Numbered from the stretch's first letter, positions 33,752-42,629 are shown. The stretch is 64,000 nt of DNA from Streptomyces finlayi (GCF_014216315.1 NZ_CP045702.1:2418001-2482000), one strand, 5' to 3'. The notes: generated from the sequence alone by a model not told the origin. Numbers and translations: made by a program.

Positions 33752-34897
33752 ATGCATCCGATGCTCAAGCCCGCACTGCGCCGCGCATGGCGCGGACGCA
33801 ACACCGTCCAATTCGGAGTCACACCGGCCCATGCGGTGACGCTCGGACCCATGGATATCGCCACAGGGAGCTTTCTGGAACTGCTCGACGGCACGCGTGG
33901 CCTGCCGCTCCTTCGCGAGGAAGGCCGGTCACTCGATCTGTCGGACCGTCATGTGGACGTGCTGGTCGAGCGCCTGACGGAGGCCGGACTGCTGGACGAT
34001 CCCCGGGGAGGCGGTCCGGAAGCCGACGCGTTACGCGACCGGGCCGATGCCCTGGAGCGCCAGCGACCTGACCTCGCGTCACTCTCCGTCGTGCACCGGG
34101 AGCCCGGCAGCGGGCTGAGACGGCTCGCCGCCCGCCGGGCCATGCGCGTACAGGTGAGGGGCGCGGGCCGGGTGGGCGCCGTGATCGCCGGGGTGCTGTC
34201 CGGGGCCGGAGTGGGCAGGGTCGAGGTGCTGGACGGCGGCCGGACCGAACCAGGGGACGTCGCTCCCGGCGGACTTCCGGCTTCGGCGGTCGGGGAGCGG
34301 AGGGACGCGGCGGCCCGCCAACTCGTCCGCCGGTCCTCCGTGGGCGGGATTCCCCGGGCCACGGGGCCCGCCGGCGCGTCGGCCGGGGCCGAACCGGGAC
34401 TGTCCCTCATCGTGGCCGCCCCCCGGGACGGACTTTCGGTGTACGCCCCCGATCCCGCCACGGCCGCACCCTGGATCAGTTCGGGTACTCCGCATCTCTA
34501 CGCGGGTGTGATCGAAGCCACTGGCGTGGTCGGGCCGCTGGTACTGCCGGGCGGCACAGGATGCGCGGGCTGCCTGGCCCTTCACCGCGCCGACCGTGAT
34601 CCGCAGTGGCCCCGCATGCTGGCGCAGTGGCGCTCAGGGCGCCGGAACGCCGTTCCCGCCTGCGATGTCGGCCTGGCGACAGCGGTGGCGGGGCTTGCGG
34701 CAGCCCACGCGCTGTCGTTCCTCGACGGGGAATTGCCTGCCAGTACGGGCGCCCGGTGGGAAGCCGCGTTGCCTCTGCTGGACTGGCGGTCGGAGCAGCT
34801 CGGGCCGCATCCCGACTGTTCCTGCGGTGCGGCCGGGCACACTGAGGGGGAGCTCACCTCCGCAGCGGGTACCGCACAGGACACAATGGCCGGGTGA
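33752..34897 (+). CDS. E1/ThiF-like protein, TOMM leader-binding type
   Basis: This encodes 381 residues from ATG 33752 with GGGGAG before it. A winged-helix-like N-terminus (about residues 1-110) precedes a Rossmann part (RVQVRGAGRVGAVIAGVLSG) that keeps the glycine motif. The C-terminal GGTGCAGCLALHRADRDPQW and CSCG cysteines resemble E1-like proteins of peptide-modifying (TOMM/RiPP) systems. No precursor peptide or cyclodehydratase is adjacent, so it is an orphan in this place. It overlaps the frame of the ABC1 neighbour by 4 bp only if the longer ABC1 start is used. Confidence 0.72.
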   Translation: MHPMLKPALRRAWRGRNTVQFGVTPAHAVTLGPMDIATGSFLELLDGTRGLPLLREEGRSLDLSDRHVDVLVERLTEAGLLDDPRGGGPEADALRDRADALERQRPDLASLSVVHREPGSGLRRLAARRAMRVQVRGAGRVGAVIAGVLSGAGVGRVEVLDGGRTEPGDVAPGGLPASAVGERRDAAARQLVRRSSVGGIPRATGPAGASAGAEPGLSLIVAAPRDGLSVYAPDPATAAPWISSGTPHLYAGVIEATGVVGPLVLPGGTGCAGCLALHRADRDPQWPRMLAQWRSGRRNAVPACDVGLATAVAGLAAAHALSFLDGELPASTGARWEAALPLLDWRSEQLGPHPDCSCGAAGHTEGELTSAAGTAQDTMAG

Positions 34898-34956
34898 CCG
34901 CCGTCGACGGCAACGCCGAAGACCTACGCGGCACGGTCTGGGAACTGGAGGGGCAC

Positions 34957-36360
34957 ATGTCTGATCTTCCCCGGAAGGCGGTCACCCGCACCGCCAAGCT
35001 GGCCGCGCTACCGCTCGGCTTCGCGGGCCGTGCCACATGGGGGCTGGGTAAGCGGATCGGCGGGAAGTCCGCGGAGCTGGTGGCCCGCGAGGTGCAGCAG
35101 CGAACCGCCGATCAGCTCTTCCGTGTCCTCGGAGAGTTGAAGGGCGGTGCCATGAAGCTCGGGCAGGCGTTGTCCGTCTTCGAGTCGGCGCTGCCCGAGG
35201 AAGTCGCGGGGCCCTACCGGGCCGCGCTCACCAAGCTGCAGGAAGCGGCGCCGCCCATGCCCGCGCGCACGGTGCACTCGGTACTGGAGGAGCGGCTCGG
35301 CGAGGACTGGCGGGATCTTTTCCTCTCCTTCGAGGACAAGCCGTCGGCCGCCGCGTCCATCGGGCAGGTGCACCGGGCGGTGTGGCACGACGGGCGTGAC
35401 GTCGCGGTGAAGGTGCAGTACCCGGGCGCGGGTGAGGCACTGCTCTCGGATCTGACCCAGTTGAGCCGGTTCGCCCGGCTGTTCGGCCCGCTGGTCCCGG
35501 GCATGGATGTGAAGCCGCTCATCAAGGAGATGCGCGAGCGGGTCGAGGAAGAGCTGGATTACGCGCTTGAGGCGGAGTCCCAGCGACAGCACGCGGCGGA
35601 GTTCGAGGATGATCCCGACGTGGTCGTCCCGGGAGTGGTCCACCAGTCCGAGCAGGTCCTGGTGTCGGAGTGGATCGACGGCATCCCGCTCGCCGACGTG
35701 ATCGCCGAGGGCACGGTGGAACAGCGGGACCGGGCCGGTCAGCTGCTGGCGCGCTTCCTCTTCTCGGGTCCGGCGCGAACGGGTCTGCTGCACGCCGATC
35801 CGCATCCGGGCAACTTCCGGCTCCTCCCGGCCGCCGGGAGCGATGACGGGGACGGATCGGTGGAGGGCGGGCTGGAAGGCGACCCCGGGCAGTGGCGGCT
35901 CGGGGTGCTGGACTTCGGCACGGTGGACCGGCTGCCGGGGGGACTGCCGCAGACCATCGGCGACTCGCTGCGGATGACGCTGGAGGGCGATGCCGAGGCG
36001 GTCTACGAGCTGCTGCGCGAAGCCGGCTTCGTCAAGGACTCGATCGAGCTCACGCCTGACGCGGTCCTCGACTACCTGTTGCCGATCATCGAGCCGGCGG
36101 AGGTGGACGAGTTCACCTTCACCCGGGGCTGGTTGCGCATCCAGGCGGCCCGCATAGCGGATCCGCGCTCCCCCGCCCATCAGCTGGGCAAGCAGCTGAA
36201 CCTGCCGCCGTCCTATCTGCTGATACACCGTGTGACCCTGAGCACGATCGGGGTGCTGTGCCAGCTGGGTGCGACCGTGCGCCTCAGGGACGAACTCGAG
36301 GCGTGGCTCCCGGGATTCCTGGCCGAGGACGAGCAGGAGGGTGTCGCCGCCGAGGCGTAG
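34957..36360 (+). CDS. ABC1/UbiB-family atypical kinase
   Basis: This encodes 467 residues from ATG 34957, six bases after GGAGG; an earlier GTG (34894) lacks a ribosome site. The family hallmarks are present: KxGQ motif (GGAMKLGQAL), alanine-rich loop (AAASIGQVHRAV), VAVKVQYPG, catalytic HADPHPGNF and LDFGTVDR. ABC1 kinases usually tune quinone-related metabolism in membranes. It stands where Rv3197 stands in mycobacteria, near whiB7 and uvrD2. No membrane helix is seen. Confidence 0.9.
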   Translation: MSDLPRKAVTRTAKLAALPLGFAGRATWGLGKRIGGKSAELVAREVQQRTADQLFRVLGELKGGAMKLGQALSVFESALPEEVAGPYRAALTKLQEAAPPMPARTVHSVLEERLGEDWRDLFLSFEDKPSAAASIGQVHRAVWHDGRDVAVKVQYPGAGEALLSDLTQLSRFARLFGPLVPGMDVKPLIKEMRERVEEELDYALEAESQRQHAAEFEDDPDVVVPGVVHQSEQVLVSEWIDGIPLADVIAEGTVEQRDRAGQLLARFLFSGPARTGLLHADPHPGNFRLLPAAGSDDGDGSVEGGLEGDPGQWRLGVLDFGTVDRLPGGLPQTIGDSLRMTLEGDAEAVYELLREAGFVKDSIELTPDAVLDYLLPIIEPAEVDEFTFTRGWLRIQAARIADPRSPAHQLGKQLNLPPSYLLIHRVTLSTIGVLCQLGATVRLRDELEAWLPGFLAEDEQEGVAAEA

Positions 36361-36721
36361 CAGCGGCGGCCGGCGGGGGTGATGAGGCTCCCTGATTCTC
36401 CCCCGCCCGCCGCTTCAGGTGGTGGCCACAGTTGCTCACTTTGATTCCCACCCACCGTGACTTTCGACATTTCCCGAGTAGCTCTCGAGAAGCGTCACGA
36501 GATCCCGTTCAGCCGGAGGCTGGGCGGGTTCTCGGCGTTTGCGGGGTGTGTTCGGAGTCTTGTCCGAACGTGGCGGATTCCGGCGGCGATTGTCGTGTTC
36601 CCGCGTGTCTGCCCACATCCTGGTCGCGGGCCGCCAGGAGTTCTTCGGCCCGCTTCTCAGCTAGCCGGCGGCCTGAAGAGGCGCCGCCGGCTCCGGTTTG
36701 AAGTGCAGGCCGGCCTCTTGT
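36361..36721. other. intergenic gap after the ABC1 kinase gene
   Basis: No gene is supported. One 60-residue leftward frame (36436-36618) has weak codon bias and no ribosome site. A Gly/Pro-rich hairpin-like patch near 36365-36415 may terminate the ABC1 transcript. Confidence 0.4.
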
Positions 36722-36749
36722 TTACCTTTCGGGTCGACCCGTAAGGTAA
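36722..36749. promoter_or_regulatory. palindromic operator before the TetR gene
   Basis: A 28-bp palindrome (TTACCT arm, ending AAGGTAA, about 26 of 28 symmetric) ends five bases before the TetR start. It overlaps where the promoter must be, so autoregulation by the TetR protein is likely. Confidence 0.75.
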
Positions 36750-36754
36750 CTGTC

Positions 36755-37342
36755 ATGAGCTCCTTTCCGCCCTCCAGAGGGCGTCCCAGGGATCCCCGAT
36801 CGCACAAGGCGATCATCGACGCGGCGGCAGAGCTGGTGGTCGAGGTCGGCTATGCCGCAACATCGATCGGGGCGGTGGCCGCGCGGGCCGGTGTCGGCAA
36901 GGACACGATCTACCGGCGGTGGCCCGGCAAGCCGGAGTTGGTCTTCGAGGCAGTCTTCACGACCACCGATGATGCTCCGGCCCCGGACACCGGAACTCTG
37001 GCCGGGGATCTGACCGTACTGCTGCAGGGCCTGGTCAACGAGTTCCACGCGCCTGCCGCCGCGGCGGCACTCCCGGGGCTGCTCGCTGACTTCGCCGCCG
37101 ATCCGGAACTGAAGGCGCGCATCCGCGGCGACTTCCTGGCCCCGTCGAAGGAACGGCTGCTGATCGTCTTCGAACGCGCTCTGGTGCGGGGGGAGATGGC
37201 GGCCGAAACTCCCGTGGACCTGGTCCTGGACACGCTGGCGGGAGCCGTGTTCTTCCACGTAGGACTGGTCGGGGAGCACCCTGCCCCGCAACTGGCCGCA
37301 CTGCTGGCCACTGTCGTGGCCAAAGGAATCGAGGTCCGATGA
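36755..37342 (+). CDS. TetR-family transcriptional repressor
   Basis: This encodes 195 residues from ATG 36755. The N-terminal helix-turn-helix is ATSIGAVAARAGVGKDTIYRRWPGKPEL. The C-terminal domain is helical and would bind a hydrophobic ligand. It overlaps the next gene by ATGA, so the two are co-translated; together they look like a regulator and its small target. Operator just upstream. Confidence 0.9.
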   Translation: MSSFPPSRGRPRDPRSHKAIIDAAAELVVEVGYAATSIGAVAARAGVGKDTIYRRWPGKPELVFEAVFTTTDDAPAPDTGTLAGDLTVLLQGLVNEFHAPAAAAALPGLLADFAADPELKARIRGDFLAPSKERLLIVFERALVRGEMAAETPVDLVLDTLAGAVFFHVGLVGEHPAPQLAALLATVVAKGIEVR

Positions 37343-37719
37343 ACGGCTGGCTCCTCGCGGCAGGAATCACCGCGCTCGGCGTGGCCGCAGTGCACATCGT
37401 CGGCGGGCACCGCGATGTCGTGCGTCCGCTGCTGTCCTGCGGGCTCGCGGACGAACCCAAGCGTGTCCTGCACGCCGTGTGGCACATGGTGAGCATCGAC
37501 CTGGTGCTCTCCGGACTCGCTCTGCTCTACCATTCCCTGACGGACGGTACGCCGGAGACCGGCCTGGTGGCATGGTTCGTGGCCGCACACTTCATCGCGT
37601 ACGCGGCAGCCTTCCTGGTCGTCACCCTGTCCGTCGGCTGGCCCCGACCACTGCTCCGCCTGCCGCAGTGGATTCTGCTCCTGCCTGTCGCGGCGCTTGC
37701 AGCGGCGGGCGCCGCGTAG
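37339..37719 (+). CDS. small multi-helix membrane protein
   Basis: This encodes 126 residues and overlaps the TetR gene by 4 bp. Four hydrophobic stretches (WLLAAGITALGVAAVHIVGG, VLSGLALLYHSL, FVAAHFIAYAAAFLVVTLS, LLLPVAALAAAGAA) fit four helices. It is probably what the TetR protein controls. Substrate or role unknown. Confidence 0.75.
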   Translation: MNGWLLAAGITALGVAAVHIVGGHRDVVRPLLSCGLADEPKRVLHAVWHMVSIDLVLSGLALLYHSLTDGTPETGLVAWFVAAHFIAYAAAFLVVTLSVGWPRPLLRLPQWILLLPVAALAAAGAA

Positions 37720-37928
37720 CCGCACCCTCGGAGAGCGTCCCGCGACCGCGGTTGTCCACCGCGGCCTCGGACTCGCAGTCATCAGTCGCCCAGGCTGGCG
37801 CACCGCCATCACCGCTGCCTCCCGCCTGCCTCCGTAGACCCTGCCGTGTCCGTTGACACAGCAACTGAGTGAGGAGCGGAGAGCGAAACCGAGGAAATGT
37901 CGAGATCCGCATCAGGAGTCGGCCGCCG

Positions 37929-38129
37929 TCACCACCAGGCGGAGTCGAGACGGCTTTCGATCGCTCTGATGTGAATGCGAGCGCAGTCTTCGCAGAGGTA
38001 GTGGCGTCCGCCGTTCTCCACGGAGCAGCTCCAGGTCGGCGGTGCGGTCCCGCCATGGGCAGCGGTTCCGCAATGGGCGCACACCACACCTTCGGGGCCC
38101 GGCTGTCCGGGCTGGTTCTCCTCGTCCAC
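37929..38129 (-). CDS. small zinc-ribbon protein
   Basis: This encodes 66 residues from GTG 38129. Two cysteine pairs (CAHCG and, 24 residues on, CSVEN then YLCEDC) fit a zinc ribbon. Conserved-looking tail HIRAIESRLDSAWW. No clear ribosome site, so the start is tentative. Function unknown. Confidence 0.6.
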   Translation of the reverse strand: MDEENQPGQPGPEGVVCAHCGTAAHGGTAPPTWSCSVENGGRHYLCEDCARIHIRAIESRLDSAWW

Positions 38130-38265
38130 CTGGTGACGATAACGCCGCGGTGGCTGTGCGGCGCGGCTCAACGCACCGCGGGGCCGGCCTGTTCGGACCG
38201 GCCCCGCGAAGGGGTGGCTGGTCACCGGGCAGAGCGGTTGCCCGGGCAGCCTGCTTCGGGGCTCG

Positions 38266-38298
38266 GCCCCAGGGGGCTCCTGCGGAGTCCCCTGGGGC
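38266..38298 (-). terminator. terminator after the 87-residue gene
   Basis: Perfect 10-bp stem GCCCCAGGGG with its complement and a 13-nt loop, four bp after the stop of the gene at 38303. Confidence 0.75.
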
Positions 38299-38302
38299 AT
38301 GC

Positions 38303-38566
38303 CTAGTGCATGACCGCCATGGCCAGCGCACGGCGGGCACGCATCGAGGCGCGCTCCGCACGGCGGTGCATCCGCCGGGCGGCGACGAGGCGCACGGACT
38401 GTCGGTCCGCCTCGGCCTCCCTCAGGCGGTCGCGCATATGCGCACGAGCCATGGCTTCTGGGATGAGTTGCATCTCGCGGGTCCTGTTCTGACGCGAGTC
38501 GTTCGCGCCGGTGATGGTGACGTTCGGGGTTGCGGAGCCGATGGGCTCATTCGTGGGGGAGGTCAT
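38303..38566 (-). CDS. basic small protein downstream of wblC
   Basis: This encodes 87 residues from ATG 38566. The second half is Arg/Ala-rich and helical (AHMRDRLREAEADRQSVRLV, RRMHRRAERASMRARRAL). It follows wblC in the same direction by 92 bp and ends in a terminator, so co-transcription is likely. Function unknown; a role in translation or nucleic-acid binding is only suggested by the charge. Confidence 0.6.
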   Translation of the reverse strand: MTSPTNEPIGSATPNVTITGANDSRQNRTREMQLIPEAMARAHMRDRLREAEADRQSVRLVAARRMHRRAERASMRARRALAMAVMH

Positions 38567-38658
38567 TGGTGCCTGATTCCGGGGGTCATGGGTGTGGGGA
38601 CGGTCGATGGTTCCGATGCGCTTCAGCCGTGCGGGGGCGGGGACCCCCAGGCCGGCGT

Positions 38659-39027
38659 TCACGCCGCGACCGGGTTCTTGCGCGGGCGGCCACGCGGCCG
38701 CTTGCGGGCGACGACGACGCCCTGGACGAAGAGCTCGCCGCCCCAGACGCCCCACGGCTCGCGCCGCTCCTTGGCGCCGGCGAGGCATGCCTCGACGAGC
38801 GGGCAGGTGCGGCAGAGGGACTTGGCGTACTCGACATCAGCGGGCGACTCGGCGAAGAAGACCTCGGGGTCGTACGAACGGCAGGGGACGGGCACACCGA
38901 GGTTCTCGATGGCGTCGTCGAGCGCGGTGAGCGCGGTGAGGGGGATCAAGGGGGAGTCCTCCGTGAGGCCGGGCGGGGAGATCGTGTCGGAAGGCGGTAC
39001 GGACGGGGCGTGCGTTTCGGTTTGCAC
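38659..39027 (-). CDS. wblC: WhiB7-type redox regulator of intrinsic drug resistance
   Basis: This encodes 122 residues from GTG 39027. The four iron-sulfur cysteines are visible (VPCRSYDP, then CRTCPLVEAC), followed by GVWGGE, the WhiB turn, and the C-terminal AT-hook RGRPRKNP that marks WhiB7. WhiB7 proteins bind the primary sigma factor and AT-rich sites to induce efflux, ribosome-protection and detoxification genes when translation is inhibited. The neighbouring uvrD2, its leader ORF, terminator and AT-rich promoter all fit. Confidence 0.95.
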   Translation of the reverse strand: MQTETHAPSVPPSDTISPPGLTEDSPLIPLTALTALDDAIENLGVPVPCRSYDPEVFFAESPADVEYAKSLCRTCPLVEACLAGAKERREPWGVWGGELFVQGVVVARKRPRGRPRKNPVAA

Positions 39028-39134
39028 GGTGGGTGGTGTCCTCGTCTTGTCGTGCCGGCCTGTTGGCCGGTTGGCGGCTGGGTACCAGGTGCTGCTTGTC
39101 CCGAGGCTCCTTCGTCACGTCTCATCCCGTTCGG

Positions 39135-39179
39135 ACAAAACAAAAGGGCCGCGGATCCCGAGTGGGGTTCCGCGGCCCT
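39135..39179 (-). terminator. attenuator terminator in the wblC leader
   Basis: Hairpin AGGGCCGCGGA (39145-39155) with its perfect complement ending at 39179, followed in the transcript by TTTTGTTTTG (39135-39144). It is a Rho-independent terminator lying between the leader ORF and wblC, so read-through must be regulated. Confidence 0.85.
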
Positions 39180-39202
39180 GAAGGCGCCGGCCTGATGGTG
39201 GA

Positions 39203-39547
39203 TCAGGCTGGATCGCTCCAGGGTTCAGGCCCACGGAAGGCCCACATCGTGTGGTGCTGAGTCGTCTGGTGCTGCGTGGTCTGCTTCTTGGCTCCGGCAC
39301 CGACGGCCGCAAAGGCATAGGCCGGGGCCTGTCCCTTCGCTACTGCTGCTGCCGGTGCCTCGATCGGTCGCTCATTGCGCTCCCGCATCACGGGCAGCAG
39401 AGCGGCCGGAGACAGCGGACGGGCGGCGGAGATGCCGGACAGACCGGTGCCACGAAGCAGGGATTCCGAAGAGCAGGCGAGGCCGAGCGAGTAGGCGGAG
39501 ACGACCGAGAGATCGGTCACTTTGCTGGTGCTGATGATGCTGATCAC
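39203..39547 (-). CDS. long leader ORF upstream of wblC
   Basis: This encodes 114 residues from GTG 39547 with AGGAGG nine bases before. It ends 24 bp before the attenuator stem. The C-terminal part is unusual (TTQHQTTQHHTMWAFRGPEPW). Its position fits a ribosome-mediated attenuation leader: stalling by translation inhibitors would stop terminator formation and allow wblC expression. It may also make a stable protein. Known whiB7 leaders are much shorter, so this length is odd. Confidence 0.7.
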   Translation of the reverse strand: MISIISTSKVTDLSVVSAYSLGLACSSESLLRGTGLSGISAARPLSPAALLPVMRERNERPIEAPAAAVAKGQAPAYAFAAVGAGAKKQTTQHQTTQHHTMWAFRGPEPWSDPA

Positions 39548-39661
39548 AGGAATCGCCTCCTCTCGGCGTCTAGGGGGGACCGGCCGGGGCCGGTCCTGCG
39601 TATTCGGATAAGTACAGCACGGAATCAGGGCTTCAGAGAAGTCGCTGTTCCCGTGGTTAAG

Positions 39662-39701
39662 AACCTATGGTGACGACTGGGGCAGGCGCAAACTATTTTT
39701 T
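39662..39701 (-). promoter_or_regulatory. wblC promoter with AT-rich WhiB7-type element
   Basis: On the minus strand a -10 TAGGTT (39662-39667) and a -35 TTGCGC (39686-39691) are 18 bp apart. A run of A/T (AAAAAATAGT, 39692-39701) directly precedes the -35. That is the signature of WhiB7-activated promoters, so wblC is probably autoregulated. Confidence 0.75.
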
Positions 39702-39714
39702 CGACGAGTTTTTC

Positions 39715-41943
39715 TCACGCCTCGCCCTCGCCCTCCCCGGCCTCTTCACCCATGGCCTCACCTGCGCAGATGGCCAGCACATCGGCGCCGAAACTGGTCA
39801 GCTTCCGGTTGCCGACGCCGGCGATGGTGACGAGTTCGCCCTCGGTGGCCGGCACGGCCTCGGCGATCGCCATCAGCGTCTTGTCCGTGAACACGCAGAA
39901 CGCGGGCTGCCCGATCACCTTCGCCTGTCCGGCCCGCCAGTCGCGCAGCCGCTCGTACAGCGCCTCGTCCATGTCGGAGGGGCAGTCCTCGCAACGCATC
40001 AGCTTCATCTCACCGGCCTCGGTGAGCGTCCTGCCGCAGACTCGGCACCGCACGGGGCCGCCGCGCTTGCGCCTGACCGCCGCGTCCGGACCGCTGCCAC
40101 CCGCTCCCGCGCCCGTACCGGAACCGCGGTCGATGCCTCCGCCGCCTCCAGTGCCGCCGCGGGTGCCGAGCGCCACCGAGCCGGGCCGCAGCCCGTTCAG
40201 GAAGCGTGTGGCCCGCCGGCCGCCCCGGCCGCCGGGCGAACGGGAGAGCGCCCACGACAGCGTGAGGTGGAGACGTGCCCGGGTGACGCCGACGTAGAGC
40301 AGACGCCGCTCCTCCTCGACCTGTTCGTCGGTCTTGGCGTACGTGATCGGCATCATGCCCTCGGTCAGCCCGACCAGGAACACGGCGTCCCATTCCAGGC
40401 CCTTCGCCGAGTGCAGAGAAGCCAGCGTGACTCCCTGGACGGTGGGCGCGTGCTGGGCGGCAGCCCGCTCGTCGAGCTCGGCCACGAGGTCGGAGAGGGT
40501 CGCCCCGGGCTTGGCCCGTTCGAAGTCCTCGGCGAGCCGCACCAGGGCGGCCAGCGACTCCCAGCGATCCCGCACCGCACCGGAGCCGGCCGGCGGCCTG
40601 CTCGTCCAGCCCTTGGTGGAGAGCACCGCCCGCACCTCGGAGGGCAGCCCCTCGGCCTGGTCGAGCAGGGAGTCGTTGCCCCCGGCGCGGGCGGCGCCGC
40701 GCAAGGCCATGCCCGCTTCCCGGACCTCCGCGCGCTCGAAGAAGCGCTCCGCTCCCCGCAGCTGGTAGGGAACGCCCGCGTCGGCAAGGGCCTGTTCGTA
40801 GACCTCGGACTGGGAGTTGACGCGGTAGAGCACGGCGATCTCGCCGGCCGGGACACCTGCGGCGATCAGCTCGCGGATACGGCGTGCGGTGCCCTCCGCC
40901 TCCGCCGGTTCGTCCGTGTACTCCGTATAGGCGGGGGCGGGGCCCTTGTCGCGCTGCGAGACCAGTTCGAGCCGGTGCTCGGCGGCCTTGCCGCGGGCCT
41001 GGCTCAGCAGGCCGTTGGCCAGGTGGACGACCTGGGGCGTGGAGCGGTAGTCCCGGACCAGCTTGACCATGGTGGCGTTCGGATGGCGGGTGCGGAAGTT
41101 CAGCAGATGGTCGGGGGTCGCTCCCGTGAAGGAGTAGATCGTCTGGCTTGCGTCGCCGACGACGCACAGGGTGTCCCGGTCGCCGAGCCAGAGGTCCAGC
41201 AGGCGCTGCTGGAGGGGACTGACGTCCTGGTACTCGTCGACCACGAAGTGCTGGTACTGGCTGCGGACGTGGTCCGCGATGTCGTGCCGGTCCTGGAGGA
41301 TGCCGACGGTGAGGAGCAGCACGTCCTCGAAGTCGATCACGGAGCGGTCACGCTTCAGCTGCTCGTACATCGCGTAGATCTGGGAGAGCTCGGCCGGATC
41401 GCGCGGGGCGTCCCGCTGGGTCTTGGCGACCGCGGCGGGATAGTCGCCGGGCACGGTCTGGGTGACCTTGGCCCACTCGATCTCGCTCGTGGCGTCCCGC
41501 AGCTCGTTGCGGTCGAGCTTGATCCCGCAGCGGGCCGCGGCCTCGGCGACCAGCTGGACCTTGCGCTCGACCAGTCGCGGGAGCTCGCCACCGACTGCTT
41601 TCGGCCAGAAGTACTGGAGCTGGCGCAGGGCCGCGGAGTGGAAGGTCCGCGCCTGCACACCGGTGGCTCCGAGCTGACGGAGGCGACCGCGCATCTCGCC
41701 GGCCGCGCGGTTGGTGAAGGTGACAGCCAGCACGGTCGTCGGCTGGAGTATCCCCGCGCGCACCCCGTACGCGATGCGATGGGTGATCGCGCGCGTCTTG
41801 CCCGTACCGGCTCCGGCCAGCACACACACGGGTCCGCTCAGAGCGGTCGCGACCTCGCGCTGCTCGGGGTCGAGCCCTTCGAGCACGGCGTCCGGGGACT
41901 CGGGGACCTGTGGGAAGAGGGTGGAATGCGTTGCTGCTGTCAC
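39715..41943 (-). CDS. uvrD2: UvrD2 ATP-dependent DNA helicase
   Basis: This encodes 742 residues from GTG 41943. Walker A is AGAGTGKTRA near residue 37, DEYQD Walker B near 233, QTIYSF motif after it, and SAKGLEWDAV (motif V region) near 480. The C-terminus has four zinc-type cysteines (CRVCG and CEDCPSD) and an HRDC-like domain (CVFTDKTLMAIAEAVPA). It unwinds DNA 3' to 5' in repair. Longer upstream codons are not coding-like. It is divergent from mycoredoxin, as in mycobacteria. Confidence 0.95.
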   Translation of the reverse strand: MTAATHSTLFPQVPESPDAVLEGLDPEQREVATALSGPVCVLAGAGTGKTRAITHRIAYGVRAGILQPTTVLAVTFTNRAAGEMRGRLRQLGATGVQARTFHSAALRQLQYFWPKAVGGELPRLVERKVQLVAEAAARCGIKLDRNELRDATSEIEWAKVTQTVPGDYPAAVAKTQRDAPRDPAELSQIYAMYEQLKRDRSVIDFEDVLLLTVGILQDRHDIADHVRSQYQHFVVDEYQDVSPLQQRLLDLWLGDRDTLCVVGDASQTIYSFTGATPDHLLNFRTRHPNATMVKLVRDYRSTPQVVHLANGLLSQARGKAAEHRLELVSQRDKGPAPAYTEYTDEPAEAEGTARRIRELIAAGVPAGEIAVLYRVNSQSEVYEQALADAGVPYQLRGAERFFERAEVREAGMALRGAARAGGNDSLLDQAEGLPSEVRAVLSTKGWTSRPPAGSGAVRDRWESLAALVRLAEDFERAKPGATLSDLVAELDERAAAQHAPTVQGVTLASLHSAKGLEWDAVFLVGLTEGMMPITYAKTDEQVEEERRLLYVGVTRARLHLTLSWALSRSPGGRGGRRATRFLNGLRPGSVALGTRGGTGGGGGIDRGSGTGAGAGGSGPDAAVRRKRGGPVRCRVCGRTLTEAGEMKLMRCEDCPSDMDEALYERLRDWRAGQAKVIGQPAFCVFTDKTLMAIAEAVPATEGELVTIAGVGNRKLTSFGADVLAICAGEAMGEEAGEGEGEA

Positions 41944-42200
41944 CCCGCCATGCTGCCAGGTCGCAGGGGGCGGGCGCGGAAGTTGTCCACAGGGGTGAAC
42001 GATCCGTCGTACTAATCCCGGCCCGCGCTCCGCCGATCCGCACGACTCCACCGTCGGCGGGCAGCCCCGATCCCGCTGAGGGCCTCGGATTCCCGCGGTA
42101 CGGCGGGAATGGGTGACGGGGTCCCGTACGTTCCTTAGCGTGCGGGAACGCACAATCTCCAGCTTCACAGCGAGACGCATAAGACAGAGGAGCGCGAGAC

Positions 42201-42458
42201 ATGCCGGGCACTGTGACGATGTACAGCACCACATGGTGCGGCTACTGCCGTCGGCTCAAGGGTCAGATGGACCGCGAGGGCATCGCCTACAACGAGATCA
42301 ACATCGAGCACGACCCGGATTCCGCGGCGTTCGTCGAGAAGGCGAATGGCGGAAACCAGACGGTCCCCACGGTTCTGGTGGTTCCCGCCAACGGTGGCGG
42401 TCACCACGTCATGACGAACCCGAGCCTCGCACAGGTGAAGCAGGCTCTCGCGGTCTGA
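42201..42458 (+). CDS. mrx1: mycoredoxin/glutaredoxin-like protein
   Basis: This encodes 85 residues from ATG 42201. The active site is CGYC (TTWCGYCRR), with the cis-proline segment TVPTVLV. It reduces mycothiol mixed disulfides in the cytoplasm of actinobacteria. Divergent from uvrD2, as the Rv3198A gene is in mycobacteria. Confidence 0.92.
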   Translation: MPGTVTMYSTTWCGYCRRLKGQMDREGIAYNEINIEHDPDSAAFVEKANGGNQTVPTVLVVPANGGGHHVMTNPSLAQVKQALAV

Positions 42459-42467
42459 TGCTCGTCC

Positions 42468-42512
42468 AGCGCTGCGCCCCCTCTGGTCAAGGTCACCGGA
42501 GGGGGCGGCGCT
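42468..42512 (+). terminator. terminator after mrx1
   Basis: Stem AGCGCTGCGCCCCCTC with a near-complement across a 15-nt loop, nine bp after the mrx1 stop. Confidence 0.75.
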
Positions 42513-42629
42513 ATGTACAGGGGACGGAATGCGGCCCGTACGCCCTGTCGGCTTCCCCCCTGGTCGGCAGGGGCCGGCATCGTTACGCCTGTCAGACGGT
42601 GTCCCGTGATAGCTGACAGCGGCAGGGAA

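Noticed and set aside
36436..36618. 60-residue leftward frame after the ABC1 gene
   Set aside because: Weak codon bias and no ribosome site.
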